Shown here in pieces: positions 1-8,860 of a stretch of DNA of 64,000 nt. Under the pieces are notes generated by a model. The model searched no databases and had not been told where the DNA came from. It saw only the letters and a program-made list of their open reading frames with translations. The position numbers and the translations under genes are program-made. The DNA comes from Phascolarctobacterium sp. (GTDB lineage Bacteria; Bacillota; Negativicutes; Acidaminococcales; Acidaminococcaceae). The stretch is taken from contig JAUNOC010000001.1 of assembly GCA_030531205.1 (NCBI GenBank), positions 62,001 to 126,000 of the forward strand. The letters run 5' to 3'. How positions within the stretch are numbered: position 1 is the first letter of the stretch; every line of letters starts with the position of its first letter.

Positions 1-568
1 CTAATAATTCATTAGGTACGTTACTCTTATCCATGCTGAAGAAGGTAAGTACATAACGCAATTTCCCGTTCACAAAGATAGGCGCACTGCAGGCATCTCC
101 ACCATGACAATCACGCATCCACATTTCCGGGCCAAACATCATAAAAGGTGTGTTATGTTCCAACGCAATGCTCACACTGCTAGTACCAACATCTTCTTCA
201 AGAACACGCATACCTTGAATATCCTCAATGCTCTTGCGGAAAAAAGGCATCGCAAAATTTTTTACAACATAACCATCTTTGTCAATAAGCATCATAGAAA
301 GATTATGCATATTCAGATGTTGTTTAATTTGCTGGTAAAGCCCTTCTAAGTATTCCAACACTAAAGCATGCTTTTGTAAATGCAACTTGATTTCCGCCGC
401 ATTTAACTTGTGATTGGTGGCAAATGTCTCATGTGGCAAATGTAATTGACGACAACGCTGCCAACTCTCTGCAATCCAAGGATGTACATTAGGGTCAACA
501 ATCCCCTCCTCCATGAATTTGTTGTAATATGCCTCCAATTTTTCTTTGTTGCGTTTTTCACGAATCAT
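1..568 (-). CDS. Sigma-54-dependent (AcoR-like) transcriptional activator, N-terminal part, cut by the window edge
   Basis: The first 189 codons of a regulator that runs off the left edge. Reading starts at an ATG at 568, preceded by a GGGAGG ribosome site. Residues 31-40 (WIAESWQRCR) match the N-terminal helix of AcoR-type activators. Residues about 85-180 look like a GAF sensor domain: GTSSVSIAL at 128-136 corresponds to the usual GTNAIGTAL and CSAPI at 160-164 to the conserved CsAAPI. Known relatives carry an AAA+ sigma-54 interaction domain and a Fis-type HTH after this domain and activate catabolic operons; those domains lie outside the window. The ligand and target operon cannot be seen. 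The family call is fairly firm, the role inferred. Confidence 0.75.
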   Translation of the reverse strand, partial: MIREKRNKEKLEAYYNKFMEEGIVDPNVHPWIAESWQRCRQLHLPHETFATNHKLNAAEIKLHLQKHALVLEYLEGLYQQIKQHLNMHNLSMMLIDKDGYVVKNFAMPFFRKSIEDIQGMRVLEEDVGTSSVSIALEHNTPFMMFGPEMWMRDCHGGDACSAPIFVNGKLRYVLTFFSMDKSNVPNELL

Positions 569-650
569 TTTTTAGTAAACCTCCCTTACTACCGCACTTT
601 CTTGGAAAAACAGGAATATTATACTTGAAACCATACTTTTTTGTAAAGTG

Positions 651-675
651 AAAAGTGTAAAATATTTACACTTTT
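651..675. promoter_or_regulatory. 11-bp inverted repeat between divergent promoters
   Basis: AAAAGTGTAAA, three bases, then TTTACACTTTT: a perfect inverted repeat in the gap between the minus-strand regulator and the plus-strand tRNA. T residues follow on the plus side, so it could be a small terminator or an operator. It sits just upstream of the plus promoter. Confidence 0.4.
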
Positions 676-680
676 TCTCG

Positions 681-709
681 TTGCTTTTTTACTAAATTTG
701 TTGTATAAT
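681..709 (+). promoter_or_regulatory. Sigma-A-type promoter for tRNA-Gly and purC
   Basis: TTGCTT at 681-686, a 17-base spacer and TATAAT at 704-709. The predicted start is a few bases before the tRNA 5' end. No terminator lies between the tRNA and purC, so both may be cotranscribed. Confidence 0.65.
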
Positions 710-720
710 TTTTTAATTAT

Positions 721-795
721 GCGGGTGTAGCTCATTGGTAGAGCAGTCGCTTCCCAAGCCACGTGTAGAGGGTTCGATTCCCTTCACCCGCTCCA
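721..795 (+). tRNA. tRNA-Gly (anticodon CCC), CCA encoded
   Basis: Full cloverleaf with a 7-bp acceptor stem (GCGGGTG/CACCCGC), GTTCGATT-type T loop, anticodon loop TTCCCAA (CCC at 753-755) and an encoded 3' CCA. The middle pair of the anticodon stem is a C-C mismatch (GTCGC against GCCAC), which is odd for a housekeeping tRNA but is only one position. Confidence 0.93.
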
Positions 796-843
796 TTTTA
801 TTTTTGGAACGGTTTTTATAATTATTGTGAAAGGATATTTACC

Positions 844-1527
844 ATGAAAAAGCTTTATTCGGGTAAAACTAAGGATGTTTTCCAACTGGAAAACGGTAAT
901 GTGCTTTTGAAATTCAAAGATGACTGCACCGGCAAGGACGGCAAGTTTGACCCCGGTGAAAACAGTGTGGGGCTCACCATTGAAGGCATCGGCAGGGCCA
1001 ATTTGGAAACCAGTATTCACTTTTTTGAGGTTTTGAAAAATGCTGGCGTAAAGACCCATTACATCGGTGCTAATCTTGATGATGCTACTATGGAAGTTCT
1101 GCCAGCCAAGGTATTTGGTCATGGTCTGGAAGTTGTCTGCCGTCTGGTGGCAACCGGTTCCTTTGTCCGTCGCTACGGCGAATACATTAAGGACGGCACT
1201 CCCCTCACCGGCGGACTGGTAGAAACCACTTTCAAAAATGATGCTCTTGGCGACCCTCTGGTAAATGAAGATGCATTGGTTGCTTTGGGCGTTATGAGCC
1301 ATGAAATGTATGCTTCCATGCGGGAGCAGACCTTAAAGATTACCCGCATTGTAGCTGAGGACTTGAAAAAGAAAAACCTTGATTTGTACGATATTAAATT
1401 TGAATTTGGCTACAACAAAGACGAGGTCATTTTGATTGATGAAATTGCCAGTGGCAATATGCGTGTTTATCAAAATGGCAAAATTGTTGACCCCATGGAT
1501 TTGACCAAGCTTATTTTAGGCAAATAA
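844..1527 (+). CDS. purC: Phosphoribosylaminoimidazole-succinocarboxamide synthase (SAICAR synthetase)
   Basis: Cytosolic enzyme that joins aspartate to CAIR using ATP in purine synthesis. The 227 residues are close to the usual 235-240. The start [12 protein letters not shown] is the ATP-binding strand of the family, followed by the conserved GxxR/E segments and the Asp-rich C-terminal part ([11 protein letters not shown]). An AAGGA site lies before the ATG. It stands apart from other pur genes, directly after tRNA-Gly and 5 bp before a membrane protein gene. A long antisense frame over it is a shadow. Confidence 0.93.
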   Translation: MKKLYSGKTKDVFQLENGNVLLKFKDDCTGKDGKFDPGENSVGLTIEGIGRANLETSIHFFEVLKNAGVKTHYIGANLDDATMEVLPAKVFGHGLEVVCRLVATGSFVRRYGEYIKDGTPLTGGLVETTFKNDALGDPLVNEDALVALGVMSHEMYASMREQTLKITRIVAEDLKKKNLDLYDIKFEFGYNKDEVILIDEIASGNMRVYQNGKIVDPMDLTKLILGK

Positions 1528-1532
1528 ACTCA

Positions 1533-2789
1533 ATGAACATAGATTTACAAACTCTTAAACTGCTTATTGTAATGGTATTTTTCTTGTGCTGCTCCGCTTT
1601 CTTTTCCGCAGCGGAAACTGCTTTTTCCGCCATTAACAAAACCCATTTACGGGCTTTGGCGGAAGACGGCAATAAGCGGGCGGCAAAGACCTTACAATTA
1701 GTAGAAGACTATGACAAACTCATTTCCACTATTCTCATCGGCAACAATATTGTGAACATTGCTTTGGCCTCCACTTCCGCTTTGCTTTTTGTCAACATTT
1801 TTAAAAATAATCAGGATTTGGGTGCTACCTTGTCTTCTATTTTTGCTACCATTGCGGTTTTAATTTTTGGCGAAGTAACTCCTAAAACCATTACCATTGA
1901 CCGTCCTTCCAAGACGGCTATGTTCACCACTCCTGCCATTGCTTTTTTTGAAAAACTCTTTACCCCCTTTACCTTTTTCTTTTCTCATTGGAAAAATTTG
2001 ATTTACTATTTCATAGGTAAAGATACTTCGGAACAAAAAATGTCCCAGCAGGAACTGATGTTGCTTTTTGACGATGTGCAGGACAGTGGTACCATTGACG
2101 AGAATGAGGGGGAGCTGCTGAAAAATGCTCTGACCTTCAACGACACAGAAGTACAGGAAATCCTTACTCACCGGGTGGATATTAAAGCAGCGGATATTAA
2201 TGCCACTAAAGAAGAAATTATTAAACTTTTTGATGAAACCAAATTATCCCGTCTTATAATTTACGAGAAAAACATTGATAAGGTTGTAGGCGTATTGCAC
2301 CAAAAAGACCTGTATGTCAATGGCGCAATTACGGATAAATCTTTGCAGGAACTTATTACCAAGCCTATTTTTACCCATCCCACGGAAAAGATTGATGATT
2401 TGCTCCGCAAAATGCAAAAGCAAAAAACCCATCTTGCCATTATCGTGGACGAGTATGGCGGCACCTATGGTCTGGTTACTGTGGAAGATATTTTAGAAGA
2501 ACTGGTTGGGGATATTTGGGATGACCACGATTTAGTGGAAAACGATTTTACACTTTTGACAGATAATACTTATGTAGTAAATGGCAAAACCAATTTTGAG
2601 GACTTTTGCCACCACTTTAACCTGAAAGCCAACTCCGGCAGTACCTCTGTGGCCGGCTGGGTTATGGAAATGATGGGCAAGATTCCTGCTCAAGGGGATT
2701 CCTTTACTTATAAGAATCTTACTGTTGCTATAGAAAAAGTTAATGACAAACGCATCCGCAAAGTAAAAGTTACAATTAATCCCGAATAA
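1533..2789 (+). CDS. CNNM/CorC (HlyC) family membrane protein, possible divalent cation exporter
   Basis: 418 residues in the standard order of this family. A DUF21/CNNM membrane domain with about four segments covers residues 1-185 and contains the family motif SAAETAFSAINK near 25-36. A pair of CBS domains follows at roughly 205-330, where the segment around 300-325 (IVDEYGGTYGLVTVEDILEE) is typical. A CorC_HlyC transporter-associated domain covers about 345-415. Relatives are linked to Mg2+/Co2+ export or membrane-damage resistance; older annotations say hemolysin. It begins 5 bp after purC with only a weak ribosome site, so translation may depend on purC. Substrate not deducible. Confidence 0.88.
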   Translation: MNIDLQTLKLLIVMVFFLCCSAFFSAAETAFSAINKTHLRALAEDGNKRAAKTLQLVEDYDKLISTILIGNNIVNIALASTSALLFVNIFKNNQDLGATLSSIFATIAVLIFGEVTPKTITIDRPSKTAMFTTPAIAFFEKLFTPFTFFFSHWKNLIYYFIGKDTSEQKMSQQELMLLFDDVQDSGTIDENEGELLKNALTFNDTEVQEILTHRVDIKAADINATKEEIIKLFDETKLSRLIIYEKNIDKVVGVLHQKDLYVNGAITDKSLQELITKPIFTHPTEKIDDLLRKMQKQKTHLAIIVDEYGGTYGLVTVEDILEELVGDIWDDHDLVENDFTLLTDNTYVVNGKTNFEDFCHHFNLKANSGSTSVAGWVMEMMGKIPAQGDSFTYKNLTVAIEKVNDKRIRKVKVTINPE

Positions 2790-2819
2790 TTTTAACAATT
2801 TAACAAGGAACATTTTATT

Positions 2820-3809
2820 ATGCCTATTACCACCGAAAACTTAATCATTGGTGCAGGGCCCGCCGGCATTACGGCGGGCATAATTTTACATAAGGCAAGC
2901 AGGGATGCCCTTGTTCTGGAACGGTTAGATTTACAGACAAAAGACAAACTCTGTGGCGGTATCCTTATACCCATGGTGTTGCAGGAACTGGAAACAATTT
3001 TTCAAACAAACCTGCACCACCTTATTGTCCAAGACAATGTAAATATTAATGTTATCAATTCTGAAGGGCAAACAGTTCATCCCTTTGATTTAGGCAATCT
3101 TTACACCGTCAATCGCCATGATTTTGATTTGTGCCTTGCCACCATGTATATAGAACAGGGCGGCAACCTTTTAGATAATATTCTTATTAAAAACATTGAC
3201 CTTGAAAACCGCATATTACAATGTTTTGACACAAAAAACAAAGAAGAACTGACCATCCATTTCAGCAAACTCATCGCTGCTGACGGAGCCAGTTCCCCCA
3301 CCCGTTATCTGCTTACTAAAACCGCAACACGGGTCATTCCATCTTTGGAAACTTATGTAAATAATTCTTACTCTGAAAAATTTTTAATGAAATTGTCAGA
3401 AGATTTGCAGGGCTATGCCTGGTACATCCCCCAGGGCAAAATTGCCAATATCGGTTGCGTTTATTATGATAATCAGGAATTGATTACCAAAGAAATTTTA
3501 GAAGAACATTTATTCTCTTTTGCAGATTCTTTAGGCATAAAAATTCAAAATTATCGTGCCGCCACCATTCCCTGTGGCAATGATATTTATCTGCAAAAAA
3601 AGGATTGCTATTTTATCGGAGATGCGGCCGGACTCATTGACCCCATTTCCTGTGGAGGAATCCAATCCTCAGTGTATTCCGCCAAACTCTTAACAGAATG
3701 TTTGTTACAAAACCAAAATTACTCCCAAACCATCCTGCCCTTTGTCATGGAGCAGCTGAACAACTATAAATCAAGAATTAAATATATGAAAGAAATAAAC
3801 AGGTATTAA
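2820..3809 (+). CDS. FAD-dependent oxidoreductase, geranylgeranyl reductase family
   Basis: 329-residue flavoprotein. The N-terminal Rossmann motif IIGAGPAGITAG (9-20) binds FAD, and the second FAD motif GDAAGLIDPISCGGI near residue 267 is characteristic of the geranylgeranyl-reductase/digeranylglycerophospholipid reductase group. These enzymes reduce isoprenoid or related double bonds, but bacterial members are functionally diverse and the substrate is unknown here. An AAGGA site precedes the ATG. It is the last gene of the plus-strand block and ends on a strong bidirectional terminator. Short for the family (usually 380-450), with the C-terminal region reduced. Confidence 0.75.
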   Translation: MPITTENLIIGAGPAGITAGIILHKASRDALVLERLDLQTKDKLCGGILIPMVLQELETIFQTNLHHLIVQDNVNINVINSEGQTVHPFDLGNLYTVNRHDFDLCLATMYIEQGGNLLDNILIKNIDLENRILQCFDTKNKEELTIHFSKLIAADGASSPTRYLLTKTATRVIPSLETYVNNSYSEKFLMKLSEDLQGYAWYIPQGKIANIGCVYYDNQELITKEILEEHLFSFADSLGIKIQNYRAATIPCGNDIYLQKKDCYFIGDAAGLIDPISCGGIQSSVYSAKLLTECLLQNQNYSQTILPFVMEQLNNYKSRIKYMKEINRY

Positions 3810-3846
3810 AGAAGAGAGGTTTTGCAAACGAAACCTCTCTTCTTTT
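3809..3846. terminator. Bidirectional intrinsic terminator
   Basis: 14-bp perfect stem (AAGAAGAGAGGTTT and its complement) with an 8-base loop, A-rich on one side and T-rich on the other, between convergent genes. Confidence 0.85.
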
Positions 3847-3869
3847 ATTTTAACCTCACATCTAAAAAC

Positions 3870-5063
3870 CTATCTTTCCTGACCAACAATTTCTTTTGCC
3901 AAATCTTTCAAAAATCTTTCCAGTAATGGTTGCTTAACATGGGGCATTACTACTATATGTGCCAAATTGCCGCCCAACCTCTTGTCACAATCTTTTGCCA
4001 AGCTGTATTTATGCATAATTTCTTCCGCAGGCCGTTTAAAATATACAATGTTGCTGGCATTATTACGCCATGCCGGCCATTTTAATTTTAGCAATTCTTT
4101 GTGCAAATATTCTGCATTCTTAATACAAACCAAAGCCAATCTCGCATAATAGTACCAACCCTTTGTCTTTAACAGCCAATACATTTTTAAAGGTGTTAAT
4201 GCCGAGCGGCTACAACTAATCATAGGCATGGATGATTCCAAATAAGGAATATTGCTATTCTGTTGGGCATCAAAAACTTCTTTGCGACAAACAAACACAC
4301 AGCACGGCTCGTCTATGCCAAAAAATTTATGTCCGCTGATTGCCAATGAATCATAATGCCACAACTTTTGGCTTACCAAATCTTTACAACGGGTAAAAGG
4401 TAAATAACCTCCAAATAATGCGGCATCAAAATGACGGTAAATATTTTTCACGCTCTTTTGTCTAATGATTTCTTCCAAAGCGGCCACATCGTCCATTGCT
4501 CCTTTAAAAGTTGTACCGATAGCATAAATCACTAATGCGGGTTTATTCGGTGCCAACGCTTTGGCAAAAGACGCTACATCCATCCTGCCTTCTGTATCTG
4601 CGGGAATCCGTTTAACTTGCAATCCTTGCAAATCTGCAAGCCGCATATTGGAATAATGGGCTTCTGCCGAAGTATAAACAATGGGCAATTCTCCCGTACG
4701 TTCCCACAATATTTTCTTCCCAAAATATACACCATGATTGTTGCCGTCCGTACCGCCAGTCCCAATCAGCCCCCAATAATCTTCTGCGAACTGCAATAAA
4801 TCAGCAAAGTAATCAATTACTTTGCACTCATAACGATGACTGGACAAATCAAAATGTGAAGGGGCATAACAATCACCGGCATTATTCATTAAAGAATCCG
4901 CCAAACCGCTCTGTATATACCAATTATAAAACCCCGACATTCCACTATTTTCATTAGCAGGATAACCCAAAAGGTTTTTACGGACCGCCAACATCTCATC
5001 AGCATATTGCAAATATTCATTTGTTAATTGCTGTTCCTGCAAATTAAAAGGACTATTCTTCAT
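3870..5063 (-). CDS. PLP-dependent decarboxylase, histidine-decarboxylase-like (group II)
   Basis: 397 residues of the group II amino acid decarboxylase fold. Landmarks in order: the GTGGTDGNNHG segment that holds the PLP phosphate, AEAHYSN where the His stacks on the cofactor, GTTFKGAMDD, HFDAAL with the Asp that pairs with the pyridine nitrogen, and ISGHKFFG with the Schiff-base Lys. The overall pattern is closest to PLP-dependent histidine decarboxylases, but close relatives act on other substrates. It starts one base after the rhodanese stop and is the last gene of the sfsA operon. A rhodanese and MmcQ partner do not point to a pathway. Decarboxylase call firm, histidine as substrate tentative. 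Confidence 0.8.
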   Translation of the reverse strand: MKNSPFNLQEQQLTNEYLQYADEMLAVRKNLLGYPANENSGMSGFYNWYIQSGLADSLMNNAGDCYAPSHFDLSSHRYECKVIDYFADLLQFAEDYWGLIGTGGTDGNNHGVYFGKKILWERTGELPIVYTSAEAHYSNMRLADLQGLQVKRIPADTEGRMDVASFAKALAPNKPALVIYAIGTTFKGAMDDVAALEEIIRQKSVKNIYRHFDAALFGGYLPFTRCKDLVSQKLWHYDSLAISGHKFFGIDEPCCVFVCRKEVFDAQQNSNIPYLESSMPMISCSRSALTPLKMYWLLKTKGWYYYARLALVCIKNAEYLHKELLKLKWPAWRNNASNIVYFKRPAEEIMHKYSLAKDCDKRLGGNLAHIVVMPHVKQPLLERFLKDLAKEIVGQER

Positions 5064-5384
5064 TTATTTAACTATCCCCCATTGCCAATCAATAATACCG
5101 CCAAACTCTTTAATGTTTTTATATCCTAATTCTGCTAATCTTGCGGCAGCCAGTTTACTGCGATGGCCGCTACGGCAATACACTAACAAAAGTTGCTCCT
5201 TATCGGGCAATTTTTCTTTTGCCGCCTGTTCTAAATCGGGTAAAGGCACTAACACCGCATTAGCAATATGTCCGTCAGCATATTCGTCCGCATTGCGCAC
5301 GTCAACTATAACATAATCACCCGGCTTAGACATAATCTCTTTTGCTGTTTCCTGGGAAATAATTTCAAACCCATTATTATTCAT
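5064..5384 (-). CDS. Single-domain rhodanese-like protein
   Basis: 106 residues forming one rhodanese domain. The active-site loop VYCRSGHRSK contains the Cys expected to carry persulfide, and the family motifs VDVRNADEYADGHI and the closing segment EFGGIIDWQWG are present. Likely a cytosolic sulfur-transfer protein of the PspE/GlpE size class. Its start overlaps the mmcQ-like stop by 4 bp and its stop abuts the decarboxylase start, so the three are translated together. Confidence 0.87.
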   Translation of the reverse strand: MNNNGFEIISQETAKEIMSKPGDYVIVDVRNADEYADGHIANAVLVPLPDLEQAAKEKLPDKEQLLLVYCRSGHRSKLAAARLAELGYKNIKEFGGIIDWQWGIVK

Positions 5385-5746
5385 TTCTTCTTGTTGCCTT
5401 TCTTCGTCAACACATAAGAAGTTTTCAACAAAGTTTCCACATCTTCGTTGGCAATACTGCCGTCCAAAATCATTGTCAGCCAGTGTCGCTTGTTCATGTG
5501 GTAGGCAGGTCTGATTTTTTCGGGATATTTCTTCAGCCAGTATTCCCGGTAATCCGTTTCACATTTCACATTAACCCAAACTTCCCCCACGTAATATTCA
5601 TAGCAAAACGCCATCACATGTCCGCCTTTGTCCATGTGCCGCATAGCCATCCAGTTTTCGTCAAAGGGGTAATCTTCAAAAATATCATTTCCCAAACTTT
5701 GACAAAATGCTGATATTTGTTTTTTAGTCGTATATTTTGGTTTCAT
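5381..5746 (-). CDS. MmcQ/YjbR family protein
   Basis: 121 residues with the family pattern: an N-terminal helix, the central strand segment GEVWVNVKCETDYREYWLKKYPEKIRP (split here only for description) and the signature HMNKRHWLTM near 82-91. MmcQ/YjbR proteins have a CyaY-like fold that suggests DNA binding, but no established biochemical role. It lies 14 bp after sfsA and overlaps the rhodanese gene by 4 bp. Confidence 0.8.
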   Translation of the reverse strand: MKPKYTTKKQISAFCQSLGNDIFEDYPFDENWMAMRHMDKGGHVMAFCYEYYVGEVWVNVKCETDYREYWLKKYPEKIRPAYHMNKRHWLTMILDGSIANEDVETLLKTSYVLTKKGNKKK

Positions 5747-5760
5747 ATTTTTATCCCTTC

Positions 5761-6432
5761 TTAAAGTATTCGCAACTCATTTGGTGCCACAAAACAAGTC
5801 AAATATAAAACTTTCACTCCTGCTTTCTTCGCTTTTGCCAATGCCTCTGCAAATTCAAGGTGAGTATTTTTATTTGGCAAAACTTTTTGTACCTTAGGCA
5901 TAGCAATCACAAAAGCCAAATAACATTCATATCCTTTTTTAACCGCCTGTGCCAATTCGTGTAAGTGCTTAACTCCCCGTTCTGTAGGCGCGTCCGGGAA
6001 ATATCCTATACCGTCTATTTCCAAAGTACAACCCTTTACTTCCAACAATACTTTCTTCTTGCCCTGCTCAAAATAAAAATCTACACGGGATTTGCCATAA
6101 GTATATTCCGGCTTGAGATAGGTAATCTTTTTGAATTTACTATGCGGACTTAGCAACCATTCCTGCACCACTTTGTTAGGTGCCTGACTGTCAATATTTA
6201 CCCACCCTAAATTCTTTTTCCAAACCGCAATCAAATCATAGCGGGTTTTGCGGGGAATCTTACTGCCTAAACTATCCGACAGAATAACCTTTGCCCCTGG
6301 CAAAAGCAATTCTTTGCACCTGCCCGTATTCTTCACATGGACAACTTCCCGCCTGCCCTCAATCTCCACCACCGCCACAAAACGATTGGGTCTCTCTATA
6401 AACCTCGCCTCAACTACTCTATCGTAAATCAT
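5761..6432 (-). CDS. sfsA: SfsA family DNA-binding/sugar fermentation stimulation protein
   Basis: 223 residues from the ATG at 6432 (MIYDRVVEARF), which matches the usual SfsA N-terminus; an in-frame ATG at 6501 would add 23 atypical residues and overlap the terminator. Conserved SfsA features: HVKNTGRCKELL, the nuclease-like core VDFYFEQGKKKVLLEVKGCTLE with acidic Asp/Glu/Lys residues, FPDAPTERGVKHL and the C-terminal segment AKKAGVKVL. Known as a putative DNA-binding regulator of sugar use, with a restriction-endonuclease-like fold. First gene of a four-gene operon. Confidence 0.88.
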   Translation of the reverse strand: MIYDRVVEARFIERPNRFVAVVEIEGRREVVHVKNTGRCKELLLPGAKVILSDSLGSKIPRKTRYDLIAVWKKNLGWVNIDSQAPNKVVQEWLLSPHSKFKKITYLKPEYTYGKSRVDFYFEQGKKKVLLEVKGCTLEIDGIGYFPDAPTERGVKHLHELAQAVKKGYECYLAFVIAMPKVQKVLPNKNTHLEFAEALAKAKKAGVKVLYLTCFVAPNELRIL

Positions 6433-6500
6433 TATATTATTATATTCCTTTATCACAATAAATGCTACTGCAATAAAGTTTTTACAATTTTTCCCAGACA

Positions 6501-6528
6501 AAAAGGGGGTGTTGATAACCCCCTTTTT
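6501..6528. terminator. Intrinsic terminator ahead of sfsA
   Basis: AAAAGGGGG stem, 9-base loop, CCCCCTTTT. It separates the nitrilase-family operon upstream from sfsA. Confidence 0.8.
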
Positions 6529-6577
6529 GACAACAAATTAAAATCATTCCAACAATTAAAAATTTATACGTATTTTT

Positions 6578-7390
6578 TCAAATCTTCTCCCACTCTGATT
6601 TAACCAATGCCTTATTCAAATCTCTGAGATAGGGAACTGTTCGCCGTGCTTCCAGGCATTTGTCCAAATCAATTTCCGCCACCAAGACCTTGTCCTCGTC
6701 CCGCTCTGCCTCGCAAAGCACTTCCCCGTTAGGCGCAACGATACGGGAATGACCCCCTAAAAACACCGTATTGTCATCCACTCCGGCACGGTTGACGGCA
6801 ATTACATAAATTCCGTTTTCCAAAGCCCTGGCCTTGGACTGGATATCCCACACATAATATCTTGCCCTGCCGAAAGCCGCAGGATAAATAATTACATTTG
6901 CCCCCTTCAATGTCAGCAGGCGGGAAATATCCGGGAAACCGATTTCATAACAAATCTGCATGCCGATACGCAAGTCACCGTATTGGATGGGCTCAGGAAC
7001 TTTGGAACCATTTTGGAACCGCAATTCCTCATTATCCCAAAGATGAACTTTGTCATAAGTCCCCATTACACCGTTCTCATTGACGGTCAAAGCAGTATCA
7101 GTTATGATGCCGGGATTTTTTGTATTGGCCATAATGCAGCCGGAAACCAAAATCTGATGTTTTTTTGCTTGGGCAATCATCCATTGGGCAGTACGGCCGT
7201 CGGGAATATTCTCCGCCAGTTCAACATCCTCTTTGGGAACCCAATAACCTGTATTGAAGAGTTCGGGGAAAATTACCCATTTTGCCCCCTGTTCAACCGC
7301 TTCATTCAGCAGTTTTTCCGCCAATGCCAAATTCGCATCCACATCCCGCAGAACGCAGTTCATTTGTACCGCAGCAACTTTAATTTTCAT
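6578..7390 (-). CDS. Carbon-nitrogen hydrolase (nitrilase superfamily) amidase
   Basis: 270 residues. The catalytic triad is visible: Glu43 (FPELF), Lys114 (YDKVHLW) and Cys147 (QICYEIGFP). This superfamily hydrolyses C-N bonds of amides, carbamoyl groups or nitriles; the CYE context favours an amidase or omega-amidase-like enzyme. It starts 2 bp after the CobW stop and is the last gene of the operon that begins with the deacetylase-family enzyme at 9742. In that context a half-amide (monoamide of a dicarboxylic acid) is an attractive substrate, but that is inference from neighbours. Confidence 0.83.
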   Translation of the reverse strand: MKIKVAAVQMNCVLRDVDANLALAEKLLNEAVEQGAKWVIFPELFNTGYWVPKEDVELAENIPDGRTAQWMIAQAKKHQILVSGCIMANTKNPGIITDTALTVNENGVMGTYDKVHLWDNEELRFQNGSKVPEPIQYGDLRIGMQICYEIGFPDISRLLTLKGANVIIYPAAFGRARYYVWDIQSKARALENGIYVIAVNRAGVDDNTVFLGGHSRIVAPNGEVLCEAERDEDKVLVAEIDLDKCLEARRTVPYLRDLNKALVKSEWEKI

Positions 7391-7392
7391 CT

Positions 7393-8433
7393 TTAACCTC
7401 CATAGGGATTCATATTTATTTCTTCAATGTAGGGGGCAGAACCCAGAATATTTTGGAAAGCCACCAGAGACTCCATAATGCTGTGGGGCTCCAACCCTTT
7501 CATGATAAAAACAATTTGAGAGTTTTTCTCCTCCCCGTTCCAATCTTCCAAATGATGGGGCGGATGAATGATGTGTTGCACCCCGTTGATGACAATGGGG
7601 CCCTTTTCCCCCACATCCACCATGCCCTTAATCCGTAACATTTTTTCGCCGTGAGTATAAAGCAACATGCTCATCCACAGGCCAAAGGCGGTCCAGTCCA
7701 ACGCCTCATAAAACTTTATGGACATGGAACGCACTTCCGTATCATGTTCAATTTTTTTCTCTTTATACTTTTCCTGAATCTGGCTCAACTGCTCCAGCCG
7801 GTTATTTTTGGATTCTTTTCCCTCGTCAAAAACCACCTCCGGGTCAATGATGCCGTGGGCCGTACCATACACAGCCGCCGCAGGGTTGAGGTGGTGCAGT
7901 CGGTAATGTATCTCGTGTAATCTTTCATGCTCCACCAAATCGGTCTTGGTCACAATTATCCTGTCCGCCGTAACAATCTGCTTGACGGTTTCAGGATTAT
8001 TTTTCAAATGCAGTTCCCCATTGGCCGCATCCAAACAACACACCACCCCGTCCACATAAAAACGGTTGGTCAGCAAGGGGTCCATCAGAATGGAAAAAAG
8101 AATTGGTGCCGGGTCTGCCAGTCCGGTTGTTTCAATAACCACCCTGTCCATGTCATTGACACCTTGCTCTTTTTCGTTAAGAATATCCTTCAGTTCGTTG
8201 ATAAGGTCATCACGCATATTGCAACAGATACAGCCGCCGCTGAGGAGACGCGTTTTTTCCTCAATACGGCGTATCAATCGATGATCCAACCCAACTTGTC
8301 CGTATTCATTGATAATTACTGCCGTGTTTTTGTACTTTTCATGTTGCAAAACATTTGCCAAAAGCGTGGTCTTGCCGCTGCCCAAAAAGCCGGTGACAAT
8401 GGTAATAGGAAACCTGCTATCCCCTATAATCAT
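7393..8433 (-). CDS. CobW/COG0523 family GTPase, putative metallochaperone
   Basis: 346 residues from the ATG at 8433, which overlaps the upstream stop by 4 bp; a longer reading to 8523 would run into that gene. The N-terminal G domain has Walker A TGFLGSGKTTLL (14-25), the family's metal-binding CICC motif at 68-71 inside GGCICCNMRDDL, and the downstream TTGLADPAP and TKTDL motifs. A CobW C-terminal domain follows with His-rich segment IIHPPHHL. COG0523 proteins deliver Zn2+ or other metals to client enzymes. Here the likely client is the metal-dependent hydrolase encoded two genes upstream. Confidence 0.85.
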   Translation of the reverse strand: MIIGDSRFPITIVTGFLGSGKTTLLANVLQHEKYKNTAVIINEYGQVGLDHRLIRRIEEKTRLLSGGCICCNMRDDLINELKDILNEKEQGVNDMDRVVIETTGLADPAPILFSILMDPLLTNRFYVDGVVCCLDAANGELHLKNNPETVKQIVTADRIIVTKTDLVEHERLHEIHYRLHHLNPAAAVYGTAHGIIDPEVVFDEGKESKNNRLEQLSQIQEKYKEKKIEHDTEVRSMSIKFYEALDWTAFGLWMSMLLYTHGEKMLRIKGMVDVGEKGPIVINGVQHIIHPPHHLEDWNGEEKNSQIVFIMKGLEPHSIMESLVAFQNILGSAPYIEEINMNPYGG

Positions 8434-8783
8434 ACAACATTCTGTCCTTTCTGCAAATAACTGAGAAAGGCAGGATCCAACGGATCTAATGTCTTGTGAC
8501 ACAAATCCGATGCCGCTTTCCACATGCCGCCCAAATCATTTACCACCTTGCTCATACCCTTCCTGTCAAAAAGGGTATAGCGGCTGCCGTTCCAGTCATT
8601 CATTTTCAAGCCGTAGAAACCTAAAATCTTGTTGGCAATACTCACCCGTTTCAGACGCAGGCGCCGCCTCTCCCTTTGGTTTTCACCGGCCACAATGGTC
8701 TTCTTGTTTCTGTACTCCACATCGTGCAAGGGCTGGTCCGTCCAATGGACACTCATAATCATTTCACCGCACAATACACACAT
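8430..8783 (-). CDS. Uncharacterised CxxC protein in the CobW operon
   Basis: 117 residues that I do not recognise by name. It begins MCVLCGEMIMSVHWTD, so a CxxC pair lies at residues 2-5 with a His at 13, followed by a strongly basic stretch (about residues 35-47, rich in Arg/Lys). No signal peptide or membrane segment. GGAGGA ribosome site before the ATG. It overlaps cobW by 4 bp, implying coupled synthesis. The CxxC plus its CobW partner suggests metal binding or transfer, but nothing more can be claimed. Confidence 0.6.
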   Translation of the reverse strand: MCVLCGEMIMSVHWTDQPLHDVEYRNKKTIVAGENQRERRRLRLKRVSIANKILGFYGLKMNDWNGSRYTLFDRKGMSKVVNDLGGMWKAASDLCHKTLDPLDPAFLSYLQKGQNVV

Positions 8784-8812
8784 TTACCTTTCCTCCAATC
8801 TTTGCAAAGAAA

Positions 8813-8834
8813 GCGTGCAACAAATGCTGCACGC
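8813..8834 (-). terminator. Hairpin in the 77-bp gap after the imidase-like gene
   Basis: GCGTGCA, 8 bases, TGCACGC, extended by imperfect pairs and followed on the minus strand by TTTCTTTG. A weak terminator or attenuator that could lower expression of the CobW half of the operon. Confidence 0.4.
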
Positions 8835-8860
8835 CTTCTGCCAACAGGTCTGCCTGTTAA

